From Arthrospira sp. PCC 9108 (GTDB lineage Bacteria > Cyanobacteriota > Cyanobacteriia > Cyanobacteriales > Microcoleaceae): a stretch of 64,000 nt of DNA. Of the stretch, positions 28,753 to 39,236 are shown in pieces. Position numbers and translations under genes: made by a program. The stretch spans positions 3,286,501 through 3,350,500 of the forward strand of contig CP066886.1 of NCBI GenBank assembly GCA_016745315.1. The letters run 5' to 3'. The notes under the pieces were generated by a model that worked only from the letters and a program-made list of their open reading frames with translations, searched no databases and was not told where the DNA came from. The first letter of the stretch is position 1; each line of letters opens with the position of its first letter.

Positions 28753-30617
28753 ATGAAACCGATTTACATTTTAGGTGCGGGTCCAGCGGGGTTAGCTGCG
28801 GCTTATACTCTCACCCGTCAGGGAATTCCTGTAGTAGTAGTAGAAAGAGATAAGCGCGTGGGGGGACTAGCGAAAAGTATCGAGTATAAAGGGTTTATTC
28901 TCGATTTCGGACCCCATCGATTTTTCACCAAATTATCGCCTGTGGTGAAACTCTGGAATCAAGTATTAGAAAAAGACCAGGTAACAGTTAATCGACTTAC
29001 CCGCATTTATTACGGGGGAAAATACTTTAGTTATCCTCTCCAAGCCAAACAGGTGCTTTCTGCGTTGGGGTTATTGGAGACAGTTAAAATACTTTCGTCT
29101 TATGTGAAAGTGCGTTTATTTCCCAAACCTCAGCCAGAGAATTTTTCCGAGTGGGTGATTGGTAAATTTGGGCGACGGCTATTTGAGATTTTCTTTGAGA
29201 GTTACACCGAGAAACTTTGGGGAATTCCTTGTACAGAAATTAGCGCCGACTGGGCGGCACAAAGAATTAAGGGTTTGTCCTTATATAAAGCCGTGGTTAA
29301 TGCCTTATTAGGAAATGATGGTAAAGTCAAAACCTTGATTGACCAATTCCAATTTCCTCGGTTGGGTTCTGGTCAACTTTATGATAAAATAGCCGATTAT
29401 TTAAATCAGCATCAGCAACCCTTATTACTGAATACCGAAGTGATTGAGGTACATCATAATGATGGTCAGGCTACCCATGTGACTGTCCGCAACCGTGAGA
29501 CTAAAGAAGTGCAAACTTTTAGCTGTGGGGGGGTGATTTCTTCTATTCCCTTAACTTTATTGGTGGAACAGTTGAAAACAGCACCGCCTCAGCCAGTGAT
29601 AGAATCAGCGCGATCGCTTAAATTTCGGAATACTATTTTAGTCTATTTAATTATTGATGATGGTCATTTATTCCCCGATAACTGGCTATATATTAACGAC
29701 CCCAGGGTGAAATTAGGAAGGGTGACAAATTTTGCCAATTGGTCGCCCGAAATGTTACCCAATAATTATCAAACTCCCCTCTGTTGTGAGTATTGGTGCA
29801 ATTTTGATGATCAGTTATGGAATTGTCCAGAAGAAGACCTGCTACACATGGCGCAAGCCGACCTGATAAAAATTGGATTACTCCAAAAGCAGCAGGTTTC
29901 TGGGGGTTTGTTGTGCGTTTACCTCGGACTTATCCTATATATGCCGGAAATTATAAAGCCTCTTTAGCAACCCTTGAGGAGTATTTTAAAGGTTTCCAGA
30001 ATTTGCAGTTGGTGGGTCGATATGGTGCATTTAAGTATAATAACCAAGACCATAGCTTATTGATGGGAATTTTGGCGGCGGAAAATGTAATCACCCCCGG
30101 AAAACATAATCTCTGGAATGTCAATAGTGATAGTGAATATGTCGAAGAAGCCGAAGCCGAAACCCCAACCACTGTGGCGGCGGTTTCCCGAAAGTCTCGC
30201 CGTCGTCAGGCGATCGCTACCTTGCGACAGTTTGGCGGTTATTTACTCACCGGGGGAAGTGCAACCGTTGTAGATGTTTTGGTGTTTTCCCTTCTTACCC
30301 AGGCGGGAATTTGGTATGTTTACGCCTTGGGAATTAGTTACTTTTTGGGACTAAGTACCAATTTCTGGTTAAGTCGTCGGTTTGTGTTTGGTATTTACTG
30401 GCGTAACTGGTTGATGCAATATGGAGTTTTTGCGACAGTCGCCTTAAATAGTTTATTGGCGAATTTGGGGTTATTACAATTGTTGATTAATGAATTGGGG
30501 TGGTCTCCTACCCCGGCTAGACTCGTAAGCGCCGCCTGTGTAGCCTTAATTAGTTTTACCGGACATAAGCTATATTCCTTTTCGTCAGGCGATCGCATTT
30601 CCAGTTGGGAGTCTTAG
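28753..30617 (+). pseudogene. FAD-dependent oxidoreductase fused to GtrA domain, broken by a frameshift
   Basis: The first frame (ATG 28753, stop 29967) has an N-terminal Rossmann FAD motif YILGAGPAGLAAAY and features of UDP-galactopyranose mutase or protoporphyrinogen oxidase-like proteins (GGLAKSIEYKGFILDFGPHRF). Around 29900 homology shifts to another frame (open from 29817 to 30617), continuing VVRLPRTYPIYAGNY and VGRYGAFKYNNQDHS, then a four-helix GtrA domain. Adding one G to the G5 run near 29908 restores SGGFVVRLP, so a single-base loss in a homopolymer explains it. The intact product would have about 620 residues. GtrA proteins act in polyprenyl-linked sugar transfer, suggesting envelope polysaccharide work. 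A sequencing error is possible. Confidence 0.75.
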
Positions 30618-30623
30618 GTAAAA

Positions 30624-32951
30624 ATGAGCGATCGCAAATTTACCCCCCCACCAAGTTTAGCCGTAGTCCTGATAATTACCCTCACCAGTTGGATAATTTT
30701 AGTTCCCCTGGTCAACCCCATTGCTATCCCGATCAGAAACAATACCACCGGGGTAATTTCCCAAGCCAGCATTGAGAATATCAGTCCCTATACAGATTAT
30801 CTCAAATATCTGATTTTGCTATTTACTCCCCCCCTGCTAACTCTGATAGTTTGGAAATTTCGGAAAACATCGCCGGGAGAATATCTCCACCCTGTCATTA
30901 ACATTACCGCCAAAACTCTCAGCCAAAATTGGTTTTTAGCAACCGCTACCGGAATTTTACTCTTAGCCTGGGTCATTAATATTCCTTTCAACCAGTTTCA
31001 AATTACCTCCCTTTTGCGGGACTCCTTCCACGAAGGAGAATTTTTGGGATTTTGGCCGAATTTCTCCCAACTGGAAAAGCCCTTTATTAATACCGTCTTA
31101 ATTCATGGCTATGGTATGGATGTTTTACCCACAGAAATAGCCATGAGTTTCATTAGCAATAATAACGGAATTGCTTTAAGTCGGCTAGTTGTTAATCTCC
31201 AAAATGCACTCACTGCTGTAGGCTATTTTTGGATTTTGTGGGAAATCACCGGGTTAGTAGGATTAAAAAAGTCAAAATTACCCATTTTTTTACTACTCTG
31301 TTTATTCTGGTGTATTTTTGATAGCATTTTCTTCAAGTTTGACGGGAGGCGAGGGACTTGGTTTGTCTTTCAAATCGCCATAACTCTCCGTTATTTTCGC
31401 CTATTTCTACCCTGGGAAACACCACAACAATTACAATCTAATCATGTCGGGGATAGCCACCATTTTCCTAGACGACAAGCCATAATTTTATCCCTGTTGG
31501 TGGGGTTGTCTATTCCTGGGGGTTTTTTATATGTGTATGACCGCGCCATATATTTCTTAGCCGTTTATTTGATTACCTGTATCATCAGCCTATTTTTACC
31601 TTCCCAAACTAGCAAAACTTGGTTAACTGCAACCTTCACCGGGGTAGTCATTTCCTTGAGTGCGATCGCCATTTTTTTAGGACTAGATCAAGTAAATGCG
31701 ATCGCCTCTCAAATCGCCTACTGGGGAAAATATGGTCGCTACATTTCCTTCATTCCCCTTCCCCCCTTCCAAATGACCTTTATCTCCCAAAAATTCTGGC
31801 TATCTATTCTCATTCAAGCCGGAGTTTTAACCTATCTCACCTGGGATTTAATCAGCCATAACTTCCAACTAAAACCCTTTGTCCGCAAACATTTATTTAC
31901 CCTAATTCTCCTATCCGCCGCCGGCGTTTATATGAGAATCACCCTAGACCGCAGTGATTTAGGTCATGCTTATCACGGCGCAATTATGACAGCATTTTTA
32001 ACTGTATATTTATTGCTGTTAGCTTATCGGCGATATCTGGAAAATCCCCTACATCAATTAACCCTAACATTGCCGCAAAAGCTGAGTATAGGCGTGTTAT
32101 TGATATTTATTCTAACCTCAGAATCTGGTTTTAATGTCCTGGAAGCATCCCAGAAACTATCGCAACTCCCAGCCGCTATCTCTGTCCCTGATACTGAATT
32201 ACTCAAACCCGATTATTTAGAAGCCAAAAATGTCATGTCACCAGAAATAGCCAATCAATCCTGTTTTTTTAATGTCACATCAGAAGGATTGTGGTATTAT
32301 CTATATAATAAGCCATCCTGTTCAAAATATAGCTATGTTCTCTATGCTAAACCTACCGTCGCCCAAAACCAGGTAATCCAAGACCTAGAAAGGACTCAAC
32401 CCCCCATAATTCTCTTAACTAATGATGTCTGGTTTCAAAACCCCTGGGATGAAGTCTTAAAAGCCGATTCAGCCTCTCTAATTTATCAATATATTTTACA
32501 AAAATATCGCCCACACAAATTCGTCCAATCCCATTGGTTTTGGCGACGCAGTGATATCCCCCCAACTTTCGCCACTACCGACCAATTTAATGGCGCAATT
32601 GATGTCATTCCAGAATCACCAATTCGGGTAGGTCAACCCTCAGTTTTAACCGGGTGGGGAGTAATTCCCGAAAACCGAAAACCCGCTGATGCTGTTTATC
32701 TCAGCCTGGGGGATAATAACCAGTTAATTGCTGTCGGGGAGGTGAATATTCCTCGCTGGGATGTTGCTAGTGTTTTAGGAATTCCTGAATATGCACAATC
32801 TGGCTGGAGGCTAAGGATTCCCACCGCTAGTTTACCCCCTGGCGAAATATCTTTAAAGGTTTGGGCTTATAATTCCGAAAACCACCAGCTAACCCAAATT
32901 GGAGAAGCCATTGACATCATTAAACTAAGTCAGGATGGGGCGAGGACGTGA
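30624..32951 (+). CDS. large polytopic membrane protein, unknown
   Basis: The protein has 775 residues, with about ten to twelve hydrophobic helices in the first 500 and a soluble C-terminal part (about 510-775) that includes a beta-rich end (PSVLTGWGVIPENRKPADAV). The size and layout recall membrane glycosyltransferases or polymerases of polysaccharide synthesis, but no diagnostic motif was found. It starts six bases after the GtrA frame, so it is in the same operon. Confidence 0.6.
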   Translation: MSDRKFTPPPSLAVVLIITLTSWIILVPLVNPIAIPIRNNTTGVISQASIENISPYTDYLKYLILLFTPPLLTLIVWKFRKTSPGEYLHPVINITAKTLSQNWFLATATGILLLAWVINIPFNQFQITSLLRDSFHEGEFLGFWPNFSQLEKPFINTVLIHGYGMDVLPTEIAMSFISNNNGIALSRLVVNLQNALTAVGYFWILWEITGLVGLKKSKLPIFLLLCLFWCIFDSIFFKFDGRRGTWFVFQIAITLRYFRLFLPWETPQQLQSNHVGDSHHFPRRQAIILSLLVGLSIPGGFLYVYDRAIYFLAVYLITCIISLFLPSQTSKTWLTATFTGVVISLSAIAIFLGLDQVNAIASQIAYWGKYGRYISFIPLPPFQMTFISQKFWLSILIQAGVLTYLTWDLISHNFQLKPFVRKHLFTLILLSAAGVYMRITLDRSDLGHAYHGAIMTAFLTVYLLLLAYRRYLENPLHQLTLTLPQKLSIGVLLIFILTSESGFNVLEASQKLSQLPAAISVPDTELLKPDYLEAKNVMSPEIANQSCFFNVTSEGLWYYLYNKPSCSKYSYVLYAKPTVAQNQVIQDLERTQPPIILLTNDVWFQNPWDEVLKADSASLIYQYILQKYRPHKFVQSHWFWRRSDIPPTFATTDQFNGAIDVIPESPIRVGQPSVLTGWGVIPENRKPADAVYLSLGDNNQLIAVGEVNIPRWDVASVLGIPEYAQSGWRLRIPTASLPPGEISLKVWAYNSENHQLTQIGEAIDIIKLSQDGART

Positions 32952-33096
32952 TGGGTCTGGTCAATTACCCCATATATATGGAAGATTCAGCCAATCAATT
33001 GACAAAAACTCCACATCTGGGGTTATAGTATAAATCCCCTAAATCCCAATTGATTGTATAGGCAGTGTGGGGTGTGCCGAATTTCCTGGAGATATC

Positions 33097-36009
33097 GTGA
33101 ATCATCTGATAGAATGGAACGCAAGCTGCGTTGACCCAGAGCTAACTCAATTGAATGTTATCCCCCTAGAAGGCGATCGCCCTTTAGATTATCTGCTGTA
33201 TGCCGACAACCTACCCAGACGCAATGGTGGTCGAGTATGCGATCGCATTCTTAAACGCTATAGTCATGTTAACCAAGGGGGCTGGTGGTGTTCAGGTGTC
33301 GATATCTTAACTGGAAACGAGGATCTGTGGGGATGCTTCAAGCCCGCCAAACCTCGCCTTAGCAGTCACAGCAATAAACCCATAAAATACGAACATCCTC
33401 CCCAAACCACCACCGGAATTTTCGCCTTGCGAGTTTCCCAATCAATTTGGGAAGCGATCGCCCATCGTCACAGTGTAACCCTTTCCCCCGAAGCCATACA
33501 ACCAGACCGCGCCGATTTAGGATTTTGGGAATGGGTTATTGATCATCACGAAATTCCCATCTGTATCACCGAAGGCGCAAAAAAAGCCGGATCACTACTG
33601 ACTGCTGGATACCCAGCCATAGCCCTTCCCGGTATTAACGGCGGCTATCGAGTCCCGCGAGACCAATGGGGAAACCGCATCGGAAAATCTCAGTTAATAC
33701 CCGAATTGCAAAAATTAGCCACCCCAGGTCGCCAAATCTATATTGTCTTTGATAGCGACACCAAACCCAACACCATCAAAGCCGTAGACGCAACTATCCG
33801 CCAAATGGGATACCTTCTCAGCCGCAGAGGTTGTCATACCAAGGTCATTACCTGGAAACCCCAATTAGGGAAAGGGGTTGATGATCTCATTGCGACCCAA
33901 GGAGTAGAAGCCCTACATCAAGCCTATCAAGTCGCTAAACCCCTGGAAACCTGGCGCGCCATCTCCCACTCACGCTTAACCTATTCCGCCGATTTCAACC
34001 TCAATTGTCCCTATCTCCCAGAGGATTTAACCATCCCCGAAGCCTCCCAATTAGTCGCCATTAAATCCCCCAAAGGTAGCGGGAAAACTCGACTCTTAGA
34101 AAACCTCGTTAAACAAGCCAGCGATAACGGTCAGTCTGTCCTGGTTATCGGTCATCGTATCCGCTTAGTAGAATCTCTCTGTCAGCGGTTTGGTTTAAAC
34201 TATATGAAAGCCGGAATGGGGACGGTTATCAGTAGTCCTGGAGAGGGTTATGGATTATGTATTGATTCTTTACATCCCGCTTCTTCCCGGGCTTTTAACC
34301 CTAATAATTGGGCTAATACTTTGGTGATTTTTGATGAAGTTGAACAGGTAATTTGGCATGGTCTAAATTCCGATACCTGTCGCCAATATCGAGTCGCTAT
34401 ATTGCGATCGCTCAAAGTTTTATTGCAAAATGTCTTCATGTCAAATGGTCGGGTAGTTATCGCTGATGCTGACCTCAGTGATACCACTATTGATTATCTA
34501 AAAGCCTTATCGGGAATTCCCCTAACTCCCTTTATTATCGAAAACCATTTTCGACCTACTGCTGATCAGGCTTGGAATGTTTACCACTATGGCGGTCATA
34601 CCCCTAAACAATTAGTTAAAGACCTAGAAAATCACCTCGCTAGTGGGGGTCGTCCCTTTGTTTGTTTATCCGCCCAAAAGTTGGCTAGTAAGTGGGGGAC
34701 TTCTACCTTAGAAGCCTATTTTAAAACCCAATTTCCTCAACTGAAAATCCTCCGTATTGATTCCCAATCTTTGGCTGACCCTCATCATCCCGCCTACGGT
34801 TGCATCAACCGACTTAATCATATTTTAGCAGATTATGATATGGTTTTGGCTTCCCCTGCTATTGAAACTGGGGTGAGTATTGATTTAAAAGGTCATTTTA
34901 CCTCCGTATGGGGTATCGCGCAAGGTGTTCAATCTGACAATTCTGTGCGTCAGGCTTTGGCTAGAATTCGCGAAAATATCCCTCGCTATTTGTGGATAGC
35001 TTCCCACGGTTTAAATAGGTTGGGAAATGGGGCTTTATCTATGTCATCTCTCCTGAGTTGTAGCCATCGCCTAACTCAGTTAAATATTCGTTTATTACAA
35101 CAGTCCGATTTTGATGATGTAGATGATTTGGAAATGGGGTTTCAAGCTGAGTCTTTACTGTGTTGGGCTAAAATTGCCGTCCGGTTTAATGCTGCTATGA
35201 CCCGCTATCGAGAATCTGTATTGGCTGGCTTGGAAGCTGAAGGTCATCAATTATTCCCCGTTTCTCCTCATCGCGAAACTTCTGATTTGGTGGCTGACCA
35301 TCACCTTAAACCTAGTTTAACTGATTTGATTGCTGCTGTGCGCGATCGCAATTATCAGACTGAATGTTGGGCTATATCTACCGCTACAGATTTAAGTGAT
35401 TTGGAATATCATATATTGCAAAAAAAGCTGTTTAAAACACCTTCAGAATGTCAATCTTTACGCAAGTATCAATTAAAATCTCGCTATGGTATTCCCGTTA
35501 ATCCTGAATTGGTTACTAAGGATGACCAGGGATGGTATCAACAATTGAAATTGCATTATTTTTTAACTGTTGGTCGTCCCTTTCTGTCCGCAAGAGATGC
35601 GCGAATAGCCCAGGAGTTGGGACAACGAGGACAAGGTAGTTTATTTAGTCCTGATTTTAACCGATCGCAATTAGGCGCAGTGGTGGGGACTCTCGAATTA
35701 TTACGCATTCCTACTTTATTACAACAGGAAAATCGCGAGTTTAAAAATACTGATCCTGATTTACAGGAAATGGCGAAGCTGGCTTTAGGCGATCGCACTG
35801 CTATTAAGTCTATTATCGGAATAGGGTTAGCACCACGATCTACCCCCATTATGGTACTAAGTCGCTTTCTTGATAAAATTGGTTATGGCTTAAAATGCGA
35901 TCGTCTCCAAACTTGTGGTAAAAAACGACATCGGGTCTATCAATTACTTATCCCTGATGATGACAGAAATCTTGTCTTTCAACAATGGTTGAATAATTCT
36001 GGGGGTTGA
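33097..36009 (+). CDS. CyRepA1-family plasmid replication protein (DUF3854 primase-helicase)
   Basis: The protein has about 970 residues. The N-terminal half contains a DUF3854/Toprim-like region (ITEGAKKAGSLLTAG, IVFDSDTKPN near residue 217). The second half is a P-loop helicase with Walker A SPKGSGKTRLLE (about 323-334), DEVEQ box, ASPAIETGVSID and QALARIREN. These are features of cyanobacterial plasmid initiators. A GTG at 33097 preceded by TGGAG fits better than the GTG ten codons upstream. Surrounding housekeeping genes indicate a chromosomal location, so it may be a relic of an integrated plasmid. The stop codon lies in the terminal GGTTGACAA of repeat copy 3. Confidence 0.8.
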   Translation: MNHLIEWNASCVDPELTQLNVIPLEGDRPLDYLLYADNLPRRNGGRVCDRILKRYSHVNQGGWWCSGVDILTGNEDLWGCFKPAKPRLSSHSNKPIKYEHPPQTTTGIFALRVSQSIWEAIAHRHSVTLSPEAIQPDRADLGFWEWVIDHHEIPICITEGAKKAGSLLTAGYPAIALPGINGGYRVPRDQWGNRIGKSQLIPELQKLATPGRQIYIVFDSDTKPNTIKAVDATIRQMGYLLSRRGCHTKVITWKPQLGKGVDDLIATQGVEALHQAYQVAKPLETWRAISHSRLTYSADFNLNCPYLPEDLTIPEASQLVAIKSPKGSGKTRLLENLVKQASDNGQSVLVIGHRIRLVESLCQRFGLNYMKAGMGTVISSPGEGYGLCIDSLHPASSRAFNPNNWANTLVIFDEVEQVIWHGLNSDTCRQYRVAILRSLKVLLQNVFMSNGRVVIADADLSDTTIDYLKALSGIPLTPFIIENHFRPTADQAWNVYHYGGHTPKQLVKDLENHLASGGRPFVCLSAQKLASKWGTSTLEAYFKTQFPQLKILRIDSQSLADPHHPAYGCINRLNHILADYDMVLASPAIETGVSIDLKGHFTSVWGIAQGVQSDNSVRQALARIRENIPRYLWIASHGLNRLGNGALSMSSLLSCSHRLTQLNIRLLQQSDFDDVDDLEMGFQAESLLCWAKIAVRFNAAMTRYRESVLAGLEAEGHQLFPVSPHRETSDLVADHHLKPSLTDLIAAVRDRNYQTECWAISTATDLSDLEYHILQKKLFKTPSECQSLRKYQLKSRYGIPVNPELVTKDDQGWYQQLKLHYFLTVGRPFLSARDARIAQELGQRGQGSLFSPDFNRSQLGAVVGTLELLRIPTLLQQENREFKNTDPDLQEMAKLALGDRTAIKSIIGIGLAPRSTPIMVLSRFLDKIGYGLKCDRLQTCGKKRHRVYQLLIPDDDRNLVFQQWLNNSGG

Positions 36010-36201
36010 CAACCCCTGTCGAGTCATGATAAGATATTGACATATAGTTTATATCACAATGGAACATTTGCCTAAAAAATAAAATTGCCAATATATCCAT
36101 TATCTAAAATAATACCAGAGACCGCCACGAAAATCAACCCCCCCACTGCCAAAAGTCGTTTTTTGCAACAATTCTTAATTTTTTGTTACATAACTTAACA
36201 C
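36001..36201 (-). repeat. dispersed promoter-bearing repeat, copy 3 (inverted)
   Basis: Read on the minus strand it begins GTTAAGTTATGTAACAAAAA, then a G-run with TTGATT, a -10-like TATTAT, TTTAGATAATGG, and ends TTGTCAACCCCC. It lies between convergent genes. Its end overlaps the CyRepA1 stop codon. It shares ATATGTCAATATCTTATCAT with copy 5. Confidence 0.7.
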
Positions 36202-36245
36202 AATAGCCAATATAGAGACAGGGGTGGCTTGTCTATGGGGTGAGA

Positions 36246-37745
36246 TCAACCGCCAATTCCCAAGCGACTAGCCAACGTAGGGGTAAGGGGAAAGAGGGTA
36301 ATAATCATCATAAAGATAGCCAGGAGCCCCCAAGCCGCGCGGGTATCGTCAGGTTCTGTGAGTTCATTAAGGCTAGGACGTTCGAGGTTGCGTTGTAAAA
36401 TGAGGATAACCGCCGCCCAATACAAAGCCAGGGGATTGACCAAAGAGGCGATCGCCAAAACAATAAAAGTAGCAAAAGTAGACCGTCCAGCGACTTTACG
36501 CCCAAAGATAGACTGGATAATGCGACCACCATCTAACTGTCCAGCAGGCATTAAATTAATAGCAGTAATCACCAAGCCTAACCAACCAATGATAGTTAAG
36601 GGGTGAACATCGACAATACTTTGCTGTAGGGCGTTTCCGAGAATAAATTTAGACAGTAGCCCTACCAATACAGAACCCTGGAAAAAGCTAGTGGGAACTT
36701 GAAACAAACTACCTTGGTGAGAAAGTATCAATCCAACCAATAGCATCAGTAGTGATAACAAACCGCCGGCGGCGGGTCCAGCGAGGGCGACATCAAATAA
36801 AACTTTCCGGCTAGGAAGTACAGACTCAAATCGGTTAAAAGCGCCAAAGGTGCCGATTTGTACAGTAGGAATGAAAAAGGGGAGGCTAAATTTAACCTGG
36901 TGGCGGTTGGCGATAACTTGATGGGCGATTTCATGGGCGGCGAGAACCGATCCTATACCGATCGCAATAGGTAAGACTTCCCCATAACGCCTAGGTTCAC
37001 TAAAGAAGTCGAAGCCCAAAAGTAGACCCCCGGCTTGAAAAATGGTGGCGACTGTAATCACCAGTAAAACCAGGGCGAGGATTTTTTGGCCTCCTGTAGC
37101 GGGTTGGGGGTCATTGCTACTGGGAAGGACAATGACAACAGGTTTACCATCAGGATTTTCGATTAAAAATAAACGGAAGCGATCGCCCATTTTTTCTTTA
37201 AGGCTGCTGCTGAGACGACCGTGGACTTCTTCCGGGTCACTGCGAAGGTTCCCCTTAAAAATCACTCCCTCTTGATAGGGGAAAGTTTCCGTGGCGAAAA
37301 AGGTATCAATGCCAAAAATACCTTGGATAACTTTTAGGTCTTCTGGGTTGATAGGTGTAGTGTCAGTTTTGGGAGTCTGCTGCTGTGGAGTTTCCGGGCT
37401 GGTGTCGCTGAGGTTAACTGCTTCTGGGGTAGGAGTTTCCGCCTCTTGAGGAACCTTGGGCTGGCTGTCCTCTAATTCTTCAGCCAGCGATCGCAGTTTT
37501 CGCCCCAAGTAAATGTAAATACCCGTGGCGGCGACGAATAACAGCAGAATGCTGACCAAGTTAATATAGATGCCAAAGGCTGTTAACCCAAAAAATAATA
37601 GCCAGGGTCCCATCAGAGATACTGACTGTAACCATGAGAGAATGCCAGCTTTTCCAAATGGTCTAGCGCGGTAGTATCCCCAAGCCAGAATCCCTAGGGA
37701 AATTAGTAAGATAAAAATTGTGGTGTTGTCCGATGCAATAAACAT
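36246..37745 (-). CDS. site-2 protease-type M50 zinc metalloprotease
   Basis: This intramembrane protease has 499 residues: a membrane N-terminus, a cytosolic middle domain (about 60-215), then the M50 core with the zinc motif HEIAH (about residue 270) and LMPAGQLDGG (about 398). The architecture resembles the EGY1-like S2P homologues of cyanobacteria and plastids. It likely cleaves membrane-anchored regulators; the substrate is unknown. AGGAAGAG precedes the ATG. Confidence 0.85.
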   Translation of the reverse strand: MFIASDNTTIFILLISLGILAWGYYRARPFGKAGILSWLQSVSLMGPWLLFFGLTAFGIYINLVSILLLFVAATGIYIYLGRKLRSLAEELEDSQPKVPQEAETPTPEAVNLSDTSPETPQQQTPKTDTTPINPEDLKVIQGIFGIDTFFATETFPYQEGVIFKGNLRSDPEEVHGRLSSSLKEKMGDRFRLFLIENPDGKPVVIVLPSSNDPQPATGGQKILALVLLVITVATIFQAGGLLLGFDFFSEPRRYGEVLPIAIGIGSVLAAHEIAHQVIANRHQVKFSLPFFIPTVQIGTFGAFNRFESVLPSRKVLFDVALAGPAAGGLLSLLMLLVGLILSHQGSLFQVPTSFFQGSVLVGLLSKFILGNALQQSIVDVHPLTIIGWLGLVITAINLMPAGQLDGGRIIQSIFGRKVAGRSTFATFIVLAIASLVNPLALYWAAVILILQRNLERPSLNELTEPDDTRAAWGLLAIFMMIITLFPLTPTLASRLGIGG

Positions 37746-37846
37746 TCTCTTCCTTTTTGTCGAGTCCCAAAAATCAGGCGATCGCGTCTTTTAGTTCCTG
37801 TTAATACAATAACCGTTCTGAGAAACTTACTCAAACCCACAAAAAC

Positions 37847-39112
37847 CTAATTGGGTTCCAAGTCACCAGGGGGCGAAGGTTCACCGGAGTTATTTTTGGT
37901 AAGTTCCCTCGCTTGTACCATATCCCGGCGGGTGGCTTCCCGTAGCTGTTCCCGCAGGGCTGGCATCACTGCTAACGCCCTAGTCCAGTCAGGAATTTGC
38001 GCCCCCGCTGGGTTGCGGAAATATTCATCCCCGGCTTCTGCGATCACCTGTTCAAAGATTTCGACAGTCATTTCTTCTTGGTGGCGATCGTAGTGTAGAT
38101 TATTAAATCGGGCATCAAGGAAATATTGCCTGGTGTAGTCTTGTGCTTCTCGGCGAAACTTGACCCGCAAGGTATGGATTTGTTCCCGGCTAATGGTCAC
38201 TCTTTCCGTTTCTACTAGGGTTCTGAGAATTGAACGGAAAATATCCCGGCACATCTTCCGCAGGCCTTCATTGCTGGATCTTCCTAGGCTTTGATGTTTA
38301 TGGTCAAAAATCCCTAAGTCGATTTGGGCGATACGTTTATCGGCAACATTGCGGTAAACTTCTGCTAATAACCCGATTTCTAACCCCCAGTTACCCGGAA
38401 TGCGAGTATTCAGGGCCAGGTCATCGGTCAGGGCAAATTCTCCCGACAGGGGATAACGATAGGCGCTAAGATACCGGAGGTAATTGTTATAACCAAATAT
38501 ATCCATCATTGCTGTCAGTAGGGGTGTCACAAACAGACGCACTACCCGACCATGAAAACCTAGGGGTTCCCCTCCTATACGGGCGTAGTAGGCTTTATTG
38601 AAAGCCAAGCCTAGGTCCTTCTCCACTAAGGGAAATAACAATTTCAGGGGATAGGATTTATCATAGGTGGTAATATCTGCATCATGGAGAGCGATCGCTT
38701 CCGCTTGCAGGGATGCTAAACCCAATCCTAACCACACGGCTTGACCTTTACCCTTAAAACTCAATAAATCTAGCCCCTTTTCCCTTAATTTGTTCAAAAG
38801 TTGAGTCACGCGGGGTCCATTTTCCCAAATTACTAGAGTCCGTTGGGGCATAATTTCAAAAAATTCAACCGTGTTAGCATATTGTTCTAGGGTGGTTGCT
38901 CGTACACATACTACAACAGTTCTGACAAATTCACAGTCTTTTAAGCAATCGCGAATTTGAGTCAATGCCGGTCTTTCTAGTTCTTCATACAAGGCAGGAA
39001 TTAGGACTGCTGTTGGGGAAATTTCACTGAGTTGGGTTAAGCGACCTTCCAATAATTCTAGGTCGCAGCCAAAGTCGTGGATTGTGGTAATTAATTCTTG
39101 TTTATAATCCAT
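37847..39112 (-). CDS. GT81 glycosyltransferase, glucosyl-3-phosphoglycerate synthase-like
   Basis: The protein has about 421 residues of GT-A type with the metal-binding DAD in ALHDADITTYD, the conserved GLAFNKAYYARIG and SGEFALTDDLA, and the C-terminal helical region. It resembles GpgS-type enzymes that make glucosyl-3-phosphoglycerate, the precursor of the compatible solute glucosylglycerate. The ATG at 39112 begins MDYKQELITTIHDFG, as in relatives; an upstream TTG is less likely. Substrate specificity cannot be read from sequence. Confidence 0.72.
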   Translation of the reverse strand: MDYKQELITTIHDFGCDLELLEGRLTQLSEISPTAVLIPALYEELERPALTQIRDCLKDCEFVRTVVVCVRATTLEQYANTVEFFEIMPQRTLVIWENGPRVTQLLNKLREKGLDLLSFKGKGQAVWLGLGLASLQAEAIALHDADITTYDKSYPLKLLFPLVEKDLGLAFNKAYYARIGGEPLGFHGRVVRLFVTPLLTAMMDIFGYNNYLRYLSAYRYPLSGEFALTDDLALNTRIPGNWGLEIGLLAEVYRNVADKRIAQIDLGIFDHKHQSLGRSSNEGLRKMCRDIFRSILRTLVETERVTISREQIHTLRVKFRREAQDYTRQYFLDARFNNLHYDRHQEEMTVEIFEQVIAEAGDEYFRNPAGAQIPDWTRALAVMPALREQLREATRRDMVQARELTKNNSGEPSPPGDLEPN

Positions 39113-39236
39113 AAAAAAACACCCAACTCTCAAACCATTAGATCCTACAATTGTAGAATAGATGGTAACATTTGTATCTCGATATTGCTAGAATTTATGA
39201 AGACATTTTGCGGAGACCAGAATAATTAAATATTGT

